DNA from: Pedobacter psychrotolerans
GTDB lineage: Bacteria > Bacteroidota > Bacteroidia > Sphingobacteriales > Sphingobacteriaceae
NCBI RefSeq assembly: GCF_004340665.1
Contig: NZ_SLWO01000011.1
Coordinates: forward strand, 1 to 64,000
Reading direction: 5' to 3'
DNA length: 64,000 nt
Of this stretch, positions 26,112-35,217 are shown piece after piece. Both the position numbers and the translations under genes were made by a program. The notes under the pieces were generated by a model. It worked only from the letters and a program-made list of their open reading frames with translations, was not told the DNA's origin and did no database searches. Within the stretch, counting starts at the first letter, position 1; every line of letters starts with the position of its first letter.

Positions 26112-27296
26112 ATGGACAGATCGAAATTCCTGGATGCAATTATAGAAAATGCGATTGATGGTATTATAACCATTGATGATAAAGGCATTATTGAGCATTT
26201 AAACCCAGCTGCATTGAGGCTTTTTGGTTTTGAACGGTCTGAACTGGTCGGTAAAAATGTATCTGTTTTAATGCCAGCACCTGATAAAATCAAGCATGAT
26301 GGCTATATTCAGAATTATAATGAAACGGGCAAGAAACACATCATTGGGATTGGAAGAGAGGTGCGGGGCCAAAAGAAAGACGGTTCTACTTTTCCATTCC
26401 GATTGGGCGTAAGTGAAGTTAAATTCAGCGATCGTAAAATTTATACCGGTTTTATTCATGATCTGTCAAAAGAAAAGGCAAACGAGGAGCAGATTAAATC
26501 CTATACCGAGAAGTTGGAAAGTAAAATTAAGGAACGCACACGCGATTTAATTAAACTGGTTTCGGAGCTGGAAGCGGCAAAGGAAAATATGAGCGCACTT
26601 TTTCAAAAAGAGAAAGAACTGAATCAGCTTAAAACACGTTTTGTTTCTATGGCTTCGCATGAGTTTAGAACGCCCTTAAGTTCAATGCAGTTATCAGCCT
26701 CATTAATAGATAAGTATACGGTTAAGCAAGACGCAGTAAACGTAGAGAAACATACGGCAAAAATCAAAAATTCGATTAATAACCTCACCACCATTTTAAA
26801 TGATTTTTTGTCATTGGAAAAACTGGAGGCGGGTAAAGTACAAGCTACTGAGCAGGTATTCAATATCATTAGCTTTGCGGAAGAAATTACGGAAGAAATG
26901 CAATTGATTACCAAACAGAACCAGCATATCATTTATGAGCATACGGGTACTAAAGCTAATGTATTACTTGATCCTAATTTGCTTAAGAATTGCATAATCA
27001 ACTTAATATCTAATGCCATTAAATATTCTGGAGAAGATACCTTAATCCAATTCAATAGCATTCTTAAAGAAAATGAACTGATTCTGGAAGTGAAGGATAA
27101 TGGCATTGGGATACCAGAAATTGATCAACATAACCTTTTCGAGCCTTTTTTTAGGGCACATAATACAGGTGATATTCCTGGTACAGGTTTAGGTTTAAAT
27201 ATTGTAAGGCGTTATGTCGGTTTAATGAACGGCACGGTATCTTGTAAAAGTGAGCAGAATACGGGTACGTTATTTACCTTGACGTTCCCAATCTAA
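26112..27296 (+). CDS. FixL-like PAS sensor histidine kinase, probable haem oxygen sensor
   Basis: 394 residues, no membrane segment. A PAS domain (about 5-120) is followed by a coiled coil, the phospho-acceptor box ASHEFRTPLS with His183, and the ATPase motifs NLISNAIKYS, VKDNGIGIP and GTGLGLNIV. The PAS domain aligns closely with Bradyrhizobium FixL. His62 corresponds to the haem ligand His200, His76 to His214 and Arg82 (IIGIGR) to Arg220, which contacts bound O2; Arg206 is replaced by Asn. I infer a cytosolic haem-based oxygen sensor. The gene is followed 30 bases later by its probable partner, a receiver-Crp fusion, near the cbb3 oxidase genes. Confidence 0.88.
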   Translation: MDRSKFLDAIIENAIDGIITIDDKGIIEHLNPAALRLFGFERSELVGKNVSVLMPAPDKIKHDGYIQNYNETGKKHIIGIGREVRGQKKDGSTFPFRLGVSEVKFSDRKIYTGFIHDLSKEKANEEQIKSYTEKLESKIKERTRDLIKLVSELEAAKENMSALFQKEKELNQLKTRFVSMASHEFRTPLSSMQLSASLIDKYTVKQDAVNVEKHTAKIKNSINNLTTILNDFLSLEKLEAGKVQATEQVFNIISFAEEITEEMQLITKQNQHIIYEHTGTKANVLLDPNLLKNCIINLISNAIKYSGEDTLIQFNSILKENELILEVKDNGIGIPEIDQHNLFEPFFRAHNTGDIPGTGLGLNIVRRYVGLMNGTVSCKSEQNTGTLFTLTFPI

Positions 27297-27326
27297 ATAA
27301 ATCAAAAATTCCTATTCAATTCTCTG

Positions 27327-28358
27327 ATGAGTAAAAAAGTTTTAATAATAGAAGATAACGACGATATCCGTGAAGGAACTGCGGAGGTATTGGATTTAGC
27401 TGGCTATGAAACCTTTACTGCCAAGCATGGTAAAATTGGTGTAGATATGGCTATAAAGCACATGCCGGATGTAATTCTTTGCGACATCATGATGCCTGAA
27501 CTGGATGGTTATGGAGTGTTATATCTGATTAATAAAAATCCGCAAACGGCTAATATTCCATTTATCTTCATTACCGCTAAAACCGAACGGGCAGATATGA
27601 GAAAGGGAATGGAGATGGGCGCAGATGACTATTTAACGAAGCCCTTTGATGATTTAGAATTGTTTAAGGCGATTGAAAGTCGTTTTAAAAAGAAGCAGCA
27701 ATCAAAAACCATTGGTACATCCGCTGTAAGTAGTGATGCCGTTTTTGAAGAACTTAAAGCAAAAGGCAAAACCAGATCAGTATCAAATAAGCAGATTATT
27801 TATGTAGAGGATGATGAACCTTTGCATCTTTACTATATTGTTAAAGGACAGGTTAAAACGTATAAACGTTTTAAAGATGGCCGGGAGCTATCTTCTGGCT
27901 TATTTCATGATGGAGATTTCTTCGGTTATGAAAGTCTTTGTAACGGGGTTCCTTATGCTGAAAATGCTGCTACACTCGCTCCATCTGAAATTATGCAGAT
28001 TCCTAAAACAGATTTTATGGAATATTTACTCAACCATCAGTCTGTATCCAAGAAGTTCATTAACCTATTGTCCGAAAATATACAGGATAAAGGGAAACAA
28101 ATGCTGCAGTTGGCTTATTCATCGGTAAGAAAGCGTGTTGCTGAAGCATTGGTACAGGTAGCTGAGAAATTTGGTAATGGTGACAATGACAGTTGTACCA
28201 TCAAAATTTCCAGAGACGATCTTGCTGCGTTGGTGGGGACAGCAAGTGAAACCGTTAGTCGTATGCTGGCAGACTTTAAGGATGAAAAATTGATTGATAA
28301 AACAGGTAATGCCATCAATATATTATCATTGAAAAATCTTAAAAATGTAAAGCAATAG
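27327..28358 (+). CDS. Response regulator: receiver fused to a Crp/Fnr output
   Basis: 343 residues. Receiver (1-125: EDNDD, phospho-acceptor Asp53 in LCDIMMPELDG, ITAKT, LTKPFDD), linker, cyclic-nucleotide-type beta-barrel (about 150-235) and winged helix-turn-helix (about 270-335, SRDDLAALVGTASETVSRML). The ETVSR recognition helix is like that of FNR, which reads TTGAT. No FNR-type cysteines are present, so the oxygen signal must come from the phosphoryl group. In rhizobia FixJ and FixK are separate steps; here both are one protein. It lies directly downstream of the PAS kinase and is followed by a terminator. Confidence 0.92.
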   Translation: MSKKVLIIEDNDDIREGTAEVLDLAGYETFTAKHGKIGVDMAIKHMPDVILCDIMMPELDGYGVLYLINKNPQTANIPFIFITAKTERADMRKGMEMGADDYLTKPFDDLELFKAIESRFKKKQQSKTIGTSAVSSDAVFEELKAKGKTRSVSNKQIIYVEDDEPLHLYYIVKGQVKTYKRFKDGRELSSGLFHDGDFFGYESLCNGVPYAENAATLAPSEIMQIPKTDFMEYLLNHQSVSKKFINLLSENIQDKGKQMLQLAYSSVRKRVAEALVQVAEKFGNGDNDSCTIKISRDDLAALVGTASETVSRMLADFKDEKLIDKTGNAINILSLKNLKNVKQ

Positions 28359-28407
28359 TCGATTTATACATTTCTTTCGAAAAGTAATTAATGTCACTTT
28401 TTAGTCT

Positions 28408-28449
28408 AAGCAGCCTCATCCTCTCCAAGTGATGGCTGCTTTATTTTTG
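28408..28449 (+). terminator. Terminator of the two-component pair
   Basis: AAGCAGCC (28408-28415) pairs with GGCTGCTT (28434-28441) and is followed by TATTTTTG. It separates the kinase/regulator genes from the hemN group. TATTTTTG (28442-28449) also matches the -7 consensus for the next gene, though no TTG lies at the right distance. Confidence 0.75.
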
Positions 28450-28467
28450 TGTACTTAAAAATTGTAC

Positions 28468-28896
28468 ATGAAAGCAATAGCCTATAATATTAAGCCTGTC
28501 GAAAAAGAATGGCTAGTTCTCGCGAATTATAAGAAACATGATATTACCATCATAGCCAATAGTTTAACTATCGATACTTTGTCTTTTTCTGCAGGTAAAG
28601 AAGTGTTATTGGTTTTTAATCACGATGACCTAGATGCCCGATTGATTGATGGGTTAAAGTCATTGGGTATTCGATATATCGCAACATCATCTGTTGAAAC
28701 AGGGCACCTGGATTTACTGGCTGCAGGACGCGCAGGAATGAAGGTAGCCAACGTACCCTTGCTGGATGAAAATCAAGACCCAAAATTACGCATGGAGCAG
28801 GTTATCAAAAATCTGGATCAGTGGGCTGCGGGTAAATGTGTGGGAAAGGCCTGTTGCTGTCAGAATAATTGTGGTGTAGCTAAAGCTTTAAAATAA
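28468..28896 (+). CDS. Half-size D-2-hydroxyacid dehydrogenase-like protein with cysteine-rich tail
   Basis: 142 residues. The body resembles the N-terminal catalytic lobe of D-lactate dehydrogenases: MKAIAYNIKPVEKEWL, ITIIANSLTIDTLSFSAGKEVLLVF, then LKSLGIRYIATSSVETGHLDLLAA (compare 'giriva.rs.G.dniDl'). The NAD-binding domain is absent, so dehydrogenase activity is unlikely. The C-terminus carries a cluster of five cysteines (KCVGKACCCQNNC), suggesting metal binding. The ATG at 28468 is chosen over a TTG two codons earlier. Its stop overlaps the hemN start (TAATG), so the two are co-translated, and its job probably concerns haem or metal supply. Confidence 0.75.
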   Translation: MKAIAYNIKPVEKEWLVLANYKKHDITIIANSLTIDTLSFSAGKEVLLVFNHDDLDARLIDGLKSLGIRYIATSSVETGHLDLLAAGRAGMKVANVPLLDENQDPKLRMEQVIKNLDQWAAGKCVGKACCCQNNCGVAKALK

Positions 28897-30242
28897 TGGA
28901 AACAGCTGCACTACTTCAAAAATACAACGTTGCTGCGCCACGATACACCAGTTATCCCACCGTTCCATATTGGGACCCAACTACATTTAGTCCGGAAAAA
29001 TGGATAAGCGCTGTTCAATCCATTTATGCTGATCATAAAGATGAAGGAATCAGCCTTTATATCCATCTGCCTTATTGCGAAAGCTTATGTACTTATTGTG
29101 GTTGCAATACCCGAATCACTAAAAACCATGCGGTAGAATTGCCTTACATCAATGCCGTTTTAGCAGAATGGAAAATGTATCAAAATCTGCTGGGAAGTAC
29201 GCCAAATATAAAAGAGCTGCATCTGGGCGGTGGAACGCCTACTTTTTTTAAACCTGAAAACCTGAAAATATTAATTGAAGGCATCCTCGCAGGGGTTGAA
29301 GTTTCGCCTGATGCTACATTTTCATTTGAAGCGCATCCGGCAAATACCACCGAAGCACATCTGCGAACTTTACATCATTTAGGTTTTAAACGATTGAGTC
29401 TGGGTATTCAGGATTTTGATCCAAAAGTGCAGGTGATGATCAATAGATTTCAGACACCACAACAGGTAACCGCCGTCATGCGTCAAGCCAGAGAGATTGG
29501 TTTTGATTCGATTAATTTTGATTTGATCTATGGATTACCAGCACAGAATATCAGCGGCTTATCAGAAACAATTGAAGCTGTAATTGAGATGAAGCCAGAT
29601 CGGATAGCATTTTATAGTTATGCCCATGTGCCCTGGCTAAAACCTGGTCAAAGGCATTATACGGTTGAAGATCTTCCTGCTGGAAGCGAAAAATTTGCGC
29701 TTTATCAAATGGGTAAAAAAATGCTGATAAAAGCCGGATATGAAGATGTAGGAATGGATCACTTTGCCCTAAAAACGGATACCCTATTTACAGCAAGTGC
29801 GGAGAAAAAATTGCATCGCAACTTTATGGGCTACACTGATCAGCACACGCATTTGCTGATTGGTTTAGGTGTTTCGTCCATTAGCGATAGCTGGACTGCA
29901 TTTGCACAAAACCCTAAAAGCATTGAAGCTTATCTGGATAAAATAAATGCTGATTTATTGCCAGTAGAAAAGGGCCATCTGCTCTCTGATGAAGATCTGG
30001 AGATCCGTCAACATATTTTAAATATCATGTGTAGGGAAAACACCAGCTACCCCGAAGCCATACCCGAAGCAGTTGTTAAAAGGCTTTCTCCGCTCATTAA
30101 AGATCAACTGATTCAGGTTTGTGGAAAGGAAATCAATATCACCCAAACTGGCAAATCATTTTTAAGAAATGTGTGCATGGCTTTTGATGAGAAGCTATGG
30201 GCCAGGCAACCGGAAACTAAGCTTTTTAGTGCTGCCATTTAA
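28896..30242 (+). CDS. hemN: Oxygen-independent coproporphyrinogen III oxidase
   Basis: 448 residues. A radical-SAM enzyme that makes protoporphyrinogen IX without O2. The cluster motif is CESLCTYCGC (CxxxCxxC), with HLPYCE before it and the GGGTPTF SAM segment after it. HemN-type features (YTSYPTVPYWD at the N-terminus, IGLGVSSIS near the C-terminus) separate it from HemW. Placement in the cbb3 region fits haem supply under low oxygen. Its start overlaps the preceding gene by one base. Confidence 0.95.
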   Translation: METAALLQKYNVAAPRYTSYPTVPYWDPTTFSPEKWISAVQSIYADHKDEGISLYIHLPYCESLCTYCGCNTRITKNHAVELPYINAVLAEWKMYQNLLGSTPNIKELHLGGGTPTFFKPENLKILIEGILAGVEVSPDATFSFEAHPANTTEAHLRTLHHLGFKRLSLGIQDFDPKVQVMINRFQTPQQVTAVMRQAREIGFDSINFDLIYGLPAQNISGLSETIEAVIEMKPDRIAFYSYAHVPWLKPGQRHYTVEDLPAGSEKFALYQMGKKMLIKAGYEDVGMDHFALKTDTLFTASAEKKLHRNFMGYTDQHTHLLIGLGVSSISDSWTAFAQNPKSIEAYLDKINADLLPVEKGHLLSDEDLEIRQHILNIMCRENTSYPEAIPEAVVKRLSPLIKDQLIQVCGKEINITQTGKSFLRNVCMAFDEKLWARQPETKLFSAAI

Positions 30243-30252
30243 ATTCTATGCC

Positions 30253-32643
30253 ATGAAAAACCAACAACAAACCACAACTTATACCATCTGTTATCATTGT
30301 GGAGAAGAGGTTACAGACCATATTCATCGATTGGATGACAAAGATTTTTGTTGTGCTGGTTGCAAGGGAGTTTATCAAATCCTTTCAGAAAATAACCTCT
30401 GTAATTATTATGCATATAATCATAATCCAGGTCAGCGATTTAATCACGATACCAGGTTAGAATACTTGGATGAACCACAGATTATTAACCAGCTGATTGA
30501 TTATACTGGCAAGGAATCCAGTATCATAACCTTTTATATTCCAGGAATTCAATGTAGTTCATGTATCTGGCTACTTGAGCATTTATATAAAATTAATCCA
30601 GCCATCTTCAGCTCACGAATTGATTTCATCAGGAAGCAAGTCACGATCACTTTCAACCATACAGAAATTCCATTGAGGAAACTGGTAGAAACACTGATCC
30701 AAATTGGATATGAGCCTTTAATCAGCCTTCAGGATGTGGTGAAAGAACACCAAAAGGCTTTGGATAAAGGTTTGATTTTGAAAATAGCCGTAGCAGGATT
30801 TTTAATGGGCAATGTGATGCTTTTCAGCTTTCCCGAATATTTTGGTTTGTCTGGCTTGGAAAAACAATTTCAAGTGTTATTTGGCTGGCTTAATCTGGCT
30901 TTTTCCATTCCGGCAGCCTTTTACTGCGGTAAGGATTATTTCATTTCTGCATTAACCAGTTTAAAGCATAAACATGTGAACCTGGATACACCTTTGGCTT
31001 TAATCATAGCTGTATTATTTTCAAGAACAGCATTTGAAGTCATATTTAGCACCGGACCAGGATTCGCTGATACCTTAACGGGTTTGGTTTTTCTGCTGTT
31101 AATGGGTAAATGGTTGAAACAACGAACCTATAACCACATCTCCTTCGACAGAGATTATCGTTCCTATTTCCCGATTGCGGTAACCACATTGATTAACGGT
31201 CTGGAAAAGCCAGTTTCCATCAATGATGTGAAAATTGGAGACCGCTTATGGATTAGAAACGGCGAATTACTTCCCGCCGATGCGATTTTAATGAAAGGTG
31301 ATGCCTGGATGGATATGAGTTTCGTAACAGGCGAATCTGAGCCTGTGCATAAGGTTTTAGGTGAAATTATTTATGCGGGTGGCCGCCAAACAGGAGAGGC
31401 TATAGAATTAGAAGTGATCAAGCCTGTATCTCAAAGTTATTTAACCGGTTTATGGAACCATGATCACTATAAAAACAATGTTCAAAAGCAGAACTTTAAC
31501 GATAGCATTGCCAAGTATTTTAGTTTGGCCGTATTCACAATAGCATTTTCAGCAACAGCTTACTGGCTCTTGCAACATGATAGCCATAAAGCCTGGTCGG
31601 CATTTACAGCTGTAATTATTGTGGCTTGTCCATGTGTTTTAGCATTAAGCACACCATTTACACTTTCAGCCATTTTATCTGTATTCGATAAGAAGGGTTT
31701 CTATGTGAAGAATACGGATGCTGTAGAACAATTGGCAAAATGTGATGCCGTCGTTTTTGATAAAACAGGAACACTGACGACCACCCGGAATGCGCAGGTT
31801 TATTTCAATGGGGAAATGGATGATCACGAGAAAAAAATTGTGGCTTCACTGTTCAGAAATTCTGCACATCCATTGAGCAGGCATATTTTAAAGGAACTAA
31901 AAACAAGCGACTTTTTTCAGGTCAAAAATTATAAGGAAATCCCTGGAAAAGGTTTATCTGCAACCGTTAATGGCTTAAATGTATATGCCGGAAGCCTTTC
32001 TTCTAAATTAAAAGCAGTTGGCCATCAGCCTTCCAGCGGTGTGAATGTGGTGATTGATGATGTTTATATAGGGAATTTTGTGATTGAGCAGGAGTGGCGA
32101 CCTCAACTAAACGTGCTGATTGCACAATTAAATCGTTCATTTGATGTACAGTTGCTTTCTGGCGATACCAACAAAGATGAACGCCATTTGAGAACCATCT
32201 TTCCGGAAAAGAATCAAATCAGATTCAGGCAAAGTCCTCATGAAAAGCTTGATGCCATTTCGGCATTGCAAGACAGCGGAAGGGCAGTGATGATGTTAGG
32301 TGATGGGTTGAATGATGCAGGTGCCTTAAAACAAAGTGATTTCGGCATAGCCATTACAGATGATATTAACAATTTTACCCCCGGATGCGATGCTATCCTG
32401 AAGGGAGATTCATTAAGCCTTTTGCCCAATTTTATTGGCCTGAGTAAGGATGGAATTAAGATTATCAAAGCAAGTTTTGCAATAGCTACGGCATATAATT
32501 TTATCGGAATCTATTATGCCGTTCAGGGCACGCTTTATCCCTTAGTTGCTGCGGTACTAATGCCGATAAGCACCGTAACAATCATTTGCTTTACCACCTT
32601 CGCTACCCGGATTCTTGCCCGTAAAAATAAACTATTTACCTGA
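30253..32643 (+). CDS. ccoI: Heavy-metal P-type ATPase, CcoI/FixI type copper exporter
   Basis: 796 residues. An N-terminal cysteine-rich treble (CYHCGEEV ... CCAGCKGVY) and a metal-binding CSSC domain precede about eight membrane helices. The transport motif is CPC in VACPCVLALS; the phosphorylated Asp lies in VFDKTGTLT and the hinge in MLGDGLNDAGAL. This layout is typical of CcoI/FixI, which moves copper for cbb3 oxidase assembly. The ATG at 30253 is chosen: an earlier frame start would overlap hemN by 74 bases. Next gene is ccoS, separated by a palindromic repeat. Confidence 0.93.
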   Translation: MKNQQQTTTYTICYHCGEEVTDHIHRLDDKDFCCAGCKGVYQILSENNLCNYYAYNHNPGQRFNHDTRLEYLDEPQIINQLIDYTGKESSIITFYIPGIQCSSCIWLLEHLYKINPAIFSSRIDFIRKQVTITFNHTEIPLRKLVETLIQIGYEPLISLQDVVKEHQKALDKGLILKIAVAGFLMGNVMLFSFPEYFGLSGLEKQFQVLFGWLNLAFSIPAAFYCGKDYFISALTSLKHKHVNLDTPLALIIAVLFSRTAFEVIFSTGPGFADTLTGLVFLLLMGKWLKQRTYNHISFDRDYRSYFPIAVTTLINGLEKPVSINDVKIGDRLWIRNGELLPADAILMKGDAWMDMSFVTGESEPVHKVLGEIIYAGGRQTGEAIELEVIKPVSQSYLTGLWNHDHYKNNVQKQNFNDSIAKYFSLAVFTIAFSATAYWLLQHDSHKAWSAFTAVIIVACPCVLALSTPFTLSAILSVFDKKGFYVKNTDAVEQLAKCDAVVFDKTGTLTTTRNAQVYFNGEMDDHEKKIVASLFRNSAHPLSRHILKELKTSDFFQVKNYKEIPGKGLSATVNGLNVYAGSLSSKLKAVGHQPSSGVNVVIDDVYIGNFVIEQEWRPQLNVLIAQLNRSFDVQLLSGDTNKDERHLRTIFPEKNQIRFRQSPHEKLDAISALQDSGRAVMMLGDGLNDAGALKQSDFGIAITDDINNFTPGCDAILKGDSLSLLPNFIGLSKDGIKIIKASFAIATAYNFIGIYYAVQGTLYPLVAAVLMPISTVTIICFTTFATRILARKNKLFT

Positions 32644-32669
32644 GTTCGATTAATATTTACTGCTATTTA

Positions 32670-32765
32670 CACCCCGGTCTGCGACCACCCCTCTGAAAGA
32701 GGGGAATTAGGATCGCCATTCCCTCCGATGTATCGGAGGGTGCCCAAAGGGCGGGGTAGTTAAAA
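32670..32765. repeat. Complex palindromic repeat between ccoI and ccoS
   Basis: Two hairpins in tandem: a left half starting CACCCCGGTCTGCGACCACCC and a right half with CCCTCCGAT/ATCGGAGGG followed by GGGCGGGGTAGTTAAAA. The reverse complement of each half closely matches the opposite half of the element at 55127-55226, so the two are the same element in inverted orientation. Confidence 0.7.
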
Positions 32766-32823
32766 ACAAAATAAACTGTTTTAACGGTATTCTAATACAT
32801 ATTATTAACGAAAACATGCTGTT

Positions 32824-33003
32824 ATGAATATTCTCTATTTTCTGGTTGGCTGCAGCGTTTTAATGGCACTCATTTTTCTGGGTGCGTTTATCTGGGCTGC
32901 CAAAACAGGGCAAAACGACGACGTTTACACCCCGGGGGTGCGCATTCTTTTTGATGATGAACCGGAAGAAGAAAAAAGTGAAGAAGATCACTTTTCCAGC
33001 TAA
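32824..33003 (+). CDS. ccoS: cbb3-type oxidase assembly protein CcoS
   Basis: 59 residues, translated by hand from ATG at 32824 to TAA at 33001-33003. One N-terminal membrane helix (YFLVGCSVLMALIFLGAFIWA) is followed by KTGQNDDVYTPGVRILFDDE and an acidic tail. The helix and the FIWA..TGQ-DD..tP..RIL-DD pattern are those of CcoS, needed for cofactor insertion into cbb3 oxidase. It lies between ccoI and ccoNO, the usual position. Confidence 0.92.
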   Translation: MNILYFLVGCSVLMALIFLGAFIWAAKTGQNDDVYTPGVRILFDDEPEEEKSEEDHFSS

Positions 33004-33035
33004 GCCACATCATCTTTTACCCGCTCCATGCGGGA

Positions 33036-33043
33036 TACCTTTG
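33036..33043 (+). promoter_or_regulatory. Possible -7 element upstream of ccoNO
   Basis: TACCTTTG, an exact TAnnTTTG match, 32 bases before the ccoNO ATG. A small hairpin CCCGC/GCGGG (33020-33034) lies just upstream. No TTG occurs at the usual spacing, so the promoter may need an activator. Confidence 0.4.
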
Positions 33044-33074
33044 ACCTATCAATACAAACAAAACATTTCTGTTT

Positions 33075-35213
33075 ATGCAATTAGAGCGATTTACTTACGA
33101 TAACAAGATTGTCAGAAACTTCGGCATTGCCACCCTCGTTTGGGGGATTATTGGGATGACGGTAGGTTTGCTGGCAGCGATGCAGCTTTTCAAACCTGCA
33201 ATGAATTTAGGAAACCAATATACCACCTTCGGTAGAATCAGGCCCTTGCATACCAATGCGGTGATTTTTGCCTTTGTCGGCAACGCCATTTTTATGGGTG
33301 TGTATTATTCTTTACAGCGTCTGCTTAAAGCCAGAATGTTTAGTGATATTTTAAGTAAAATTCATTTCTGGGGCTGGCAGCTTATCATCGTATCAGCAGT
33401 GATTACCCTTCCACTTGGTTTTACCACCTCGCATGAATATGCCGAACTGGAATGGCCAATAGATATTGCCATCACCATCATTTGGGTGGTGTTTGGAGTT
33501 AACATGTTTGGTACCATTATTAAAAGAAGAGAACGGCATTTATACGTAGCCATTTGGTTCTACATTGCCACCTTTGTAACGATAGCAGTGTTGCATATTG
33601 TTAACTCATTTGAGTTGCCTATCTCTTTTATGAAGAGTTATTATGTGTATGCAGGCGTTCAGGATGCGCTTGTACAATGGTGGTACGGACACAATGCGGT
33701 AGCTTTCTTTTTAACCACACCTTATTTAGGTATGATGTATTACTTTCTGCCAAAAATGGCTGGAAGACCAGTATATTCTTATAAACTAAGTATTTTACAC
33801 TTTTGGTCGCTGATTTTTATTTACATCTGGGCCGGTCCGCATCATTTACTTTATACCTCTTTGCCAGGCTGGGCACAATCTTTAGGCGTTGCTTTTTCCA
33901 TTATGCTGATTGCTCCAAGCTGGGGCGGAATGATTAATGGTTTACTTACACTTCGGGGTGCCTGGGACAAAGTCCGGGAAGATGTTACCCTGAAATTTAT
34001 GGTAGTGGCTTTAACGGCTTACGGTATGGCAACCTTCGAAGGGCCAATGTTATCTTTAAAGCAAATTAATGGTGTAGCCCACTTTACCGATTGGATTGTA
34101 GCTCACGTACACGTTGGTGCCTTAGGATGGAATGGCTTTTTAACTTTTGGTGTGCTGTACTGGTTGATTCCAAGAATTTATAAAACGGAACTATATTCTA
34201 AAAAACTCGCAGGCTTTCACTTTTGGATAGGCACGCTCGGAATTCTTTTTTATGCTATCCCGATGTACTGGGCAGGTTTTACCCAAGGTTTAATGTGGAA
34301 AGAGTTTACCAACGAAGGTTTACTGAAGTATCCAAACTTCCTGGCCACCACGCTACAGATAATTCCCATGCATGTATTGCGATCAATAGGTGGTGCAATG
34401 TATCTGGCAGGTGTAATTGTGATGACTTATAACCTGGCCAAAACCATGAGAAGTGCTAAACTGGTTGCTAATGAACCTGCAGAAGCAATGCCTTTGTCAA
34501 AAGAAATTGTAGATCATTCTGCTGCAGATAAAGCGTGGCACAGGGTTTTAGAGCGTAAGCCAATGAAGTTCATGGTTTTATCCTTGATTATCATTCTGAT
34601 AGGTGGAATGGTGGAGATGATGCCAACTTTTACCATTCAGTCTAACGTGCCCACTATTGCAAGTGTTAAACCTTATTCTGCCTTAGAACTGCAAGGAAGA
34701 GATCTTTATATCCGTGAAGGTTGTGTAAACTGCCACTCCCAAACAGTTAGGCCTTTCCGTTCAGAAACAGAGCGTTATGGCGAATATAGCAAGGCCGGTG
34801 AGTTTGTTTACGATCACCCTTTTTTATGGGGAAGTAAAAGAACCGGACCAGATTTGCATCGCATTGGCGGAAAATATTCAGATGCATGGCATTATAATCA
34901 CCTGGTAGATCCTACTTCAATGTCGCCGGGCAGTATTATGCCGCCTTACCCATGGTTGGTGAATCAGCAACTTGATATTACCACCACGGCGAGTAAGATC
35001 AAAGCGATGCAAACATTGGGTGTGCCTTATGCAGTCGGTTATGACCAAAAGGCTAATGATGATCTTAAAATTCAGGCTGATCAGATTGCCGCTGAATTAA
35101 AACAAAACAACATTAAGGTAAAAAGTGATCGGGAGATTGTGGCCATTATAGCCTATCTGCAACGCTTAGGTACTGATATTAAAGCCAATAAAACAGAAAT
35201 TCCAACCAACTAA
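33075..35213 (+). CDS. ccoNO: cbb3-type cytochrome c oxidase, fused subunits I and II
   Basis: 712 residues. The first ~460 are CcoN: twelve membrane helices with the haem/copper His residues (HTNAVIFAFVGNAIFMGVYY, WWYGHNAVAFFLT, GPHHLLYT, HVHVGALGWNGF). The rest is CcoO: one membrane anchor (about 495-515) and a periplasmic cytochrome c domain with a single CVNCH haem site (Cys550-His554). It reduces O2 to water at low concentration and pumps protons. The N-O fusion is typical of Bacteroidetes. Followed by ccoQ after four bases. Confidence 0.96.
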   Translation: MQLERFTYDNKIVRNFGIATLVWGIIGMTVGLLAAMQLFKPAMNLGNQYTTFGRIRPLHTNAVIFAFVGNAIFMGVYYSLQRLLKARMFSDILSKIHFWGWQLIIVSAVITLPLGFTTSHEYAELEWPIDIAITIIWVVFGVNMFGTIIKRRERHLYVAIWFYIATFVTIAVLHIVNSFELPISFMKSYYVYAGVQDALVQWWYGHNAVAFFLTTPYLGMMYYFLPKMAGRPVYSYKLSILHFWSLIFIYIWAGPHHLLYTSLPGWAQSLGVAFSIMLIAPSWGGMINGLLTLRGAWDKVREDVTLKFMVVALTAYGMATFEGPMLSLKQINGVAHFTDWIVAHVHVGALGWNGFLTFGVLYWLIPRIYKTELYSKKLAGFHFWIGTLGILFYAIPMYWAGFTQGLMWKEFTNEGLLKYPNFLATTLQIIPMHVLRSIGGAMYLAGVIVMTYNLAKTMRSAKLVANEPAEAMPLSKEIVDHSAADKAWHRVLERKPMKFMVLSLIIILIGGMVEMMPTFTIQSNVPTIASVKPYSALELQGRDLYIREGCVNCHSQTVRPFRSETERYGEYSKAGEFVYDHPFLWGSKRTGPDLHRIGGKYSDAWHYNHLVDPTSMSPGSIMPPYPWLVNQQLDITTTASKIKAMQTLGVPYAVGYDQKANDDLKIQADQIAAELKQNNIKVKSDREIVAIIAYLQRLGTDIKANKTEIPTN

Positions 35214-35217
35214 AATT

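Noticed and set aside
32882..33103. Alternative 73-codon frame over the ccoS gene
   Set aside because: The other frame encodes a clear CcoS with a membrane helix and matches the cluster; this frame has no family features.
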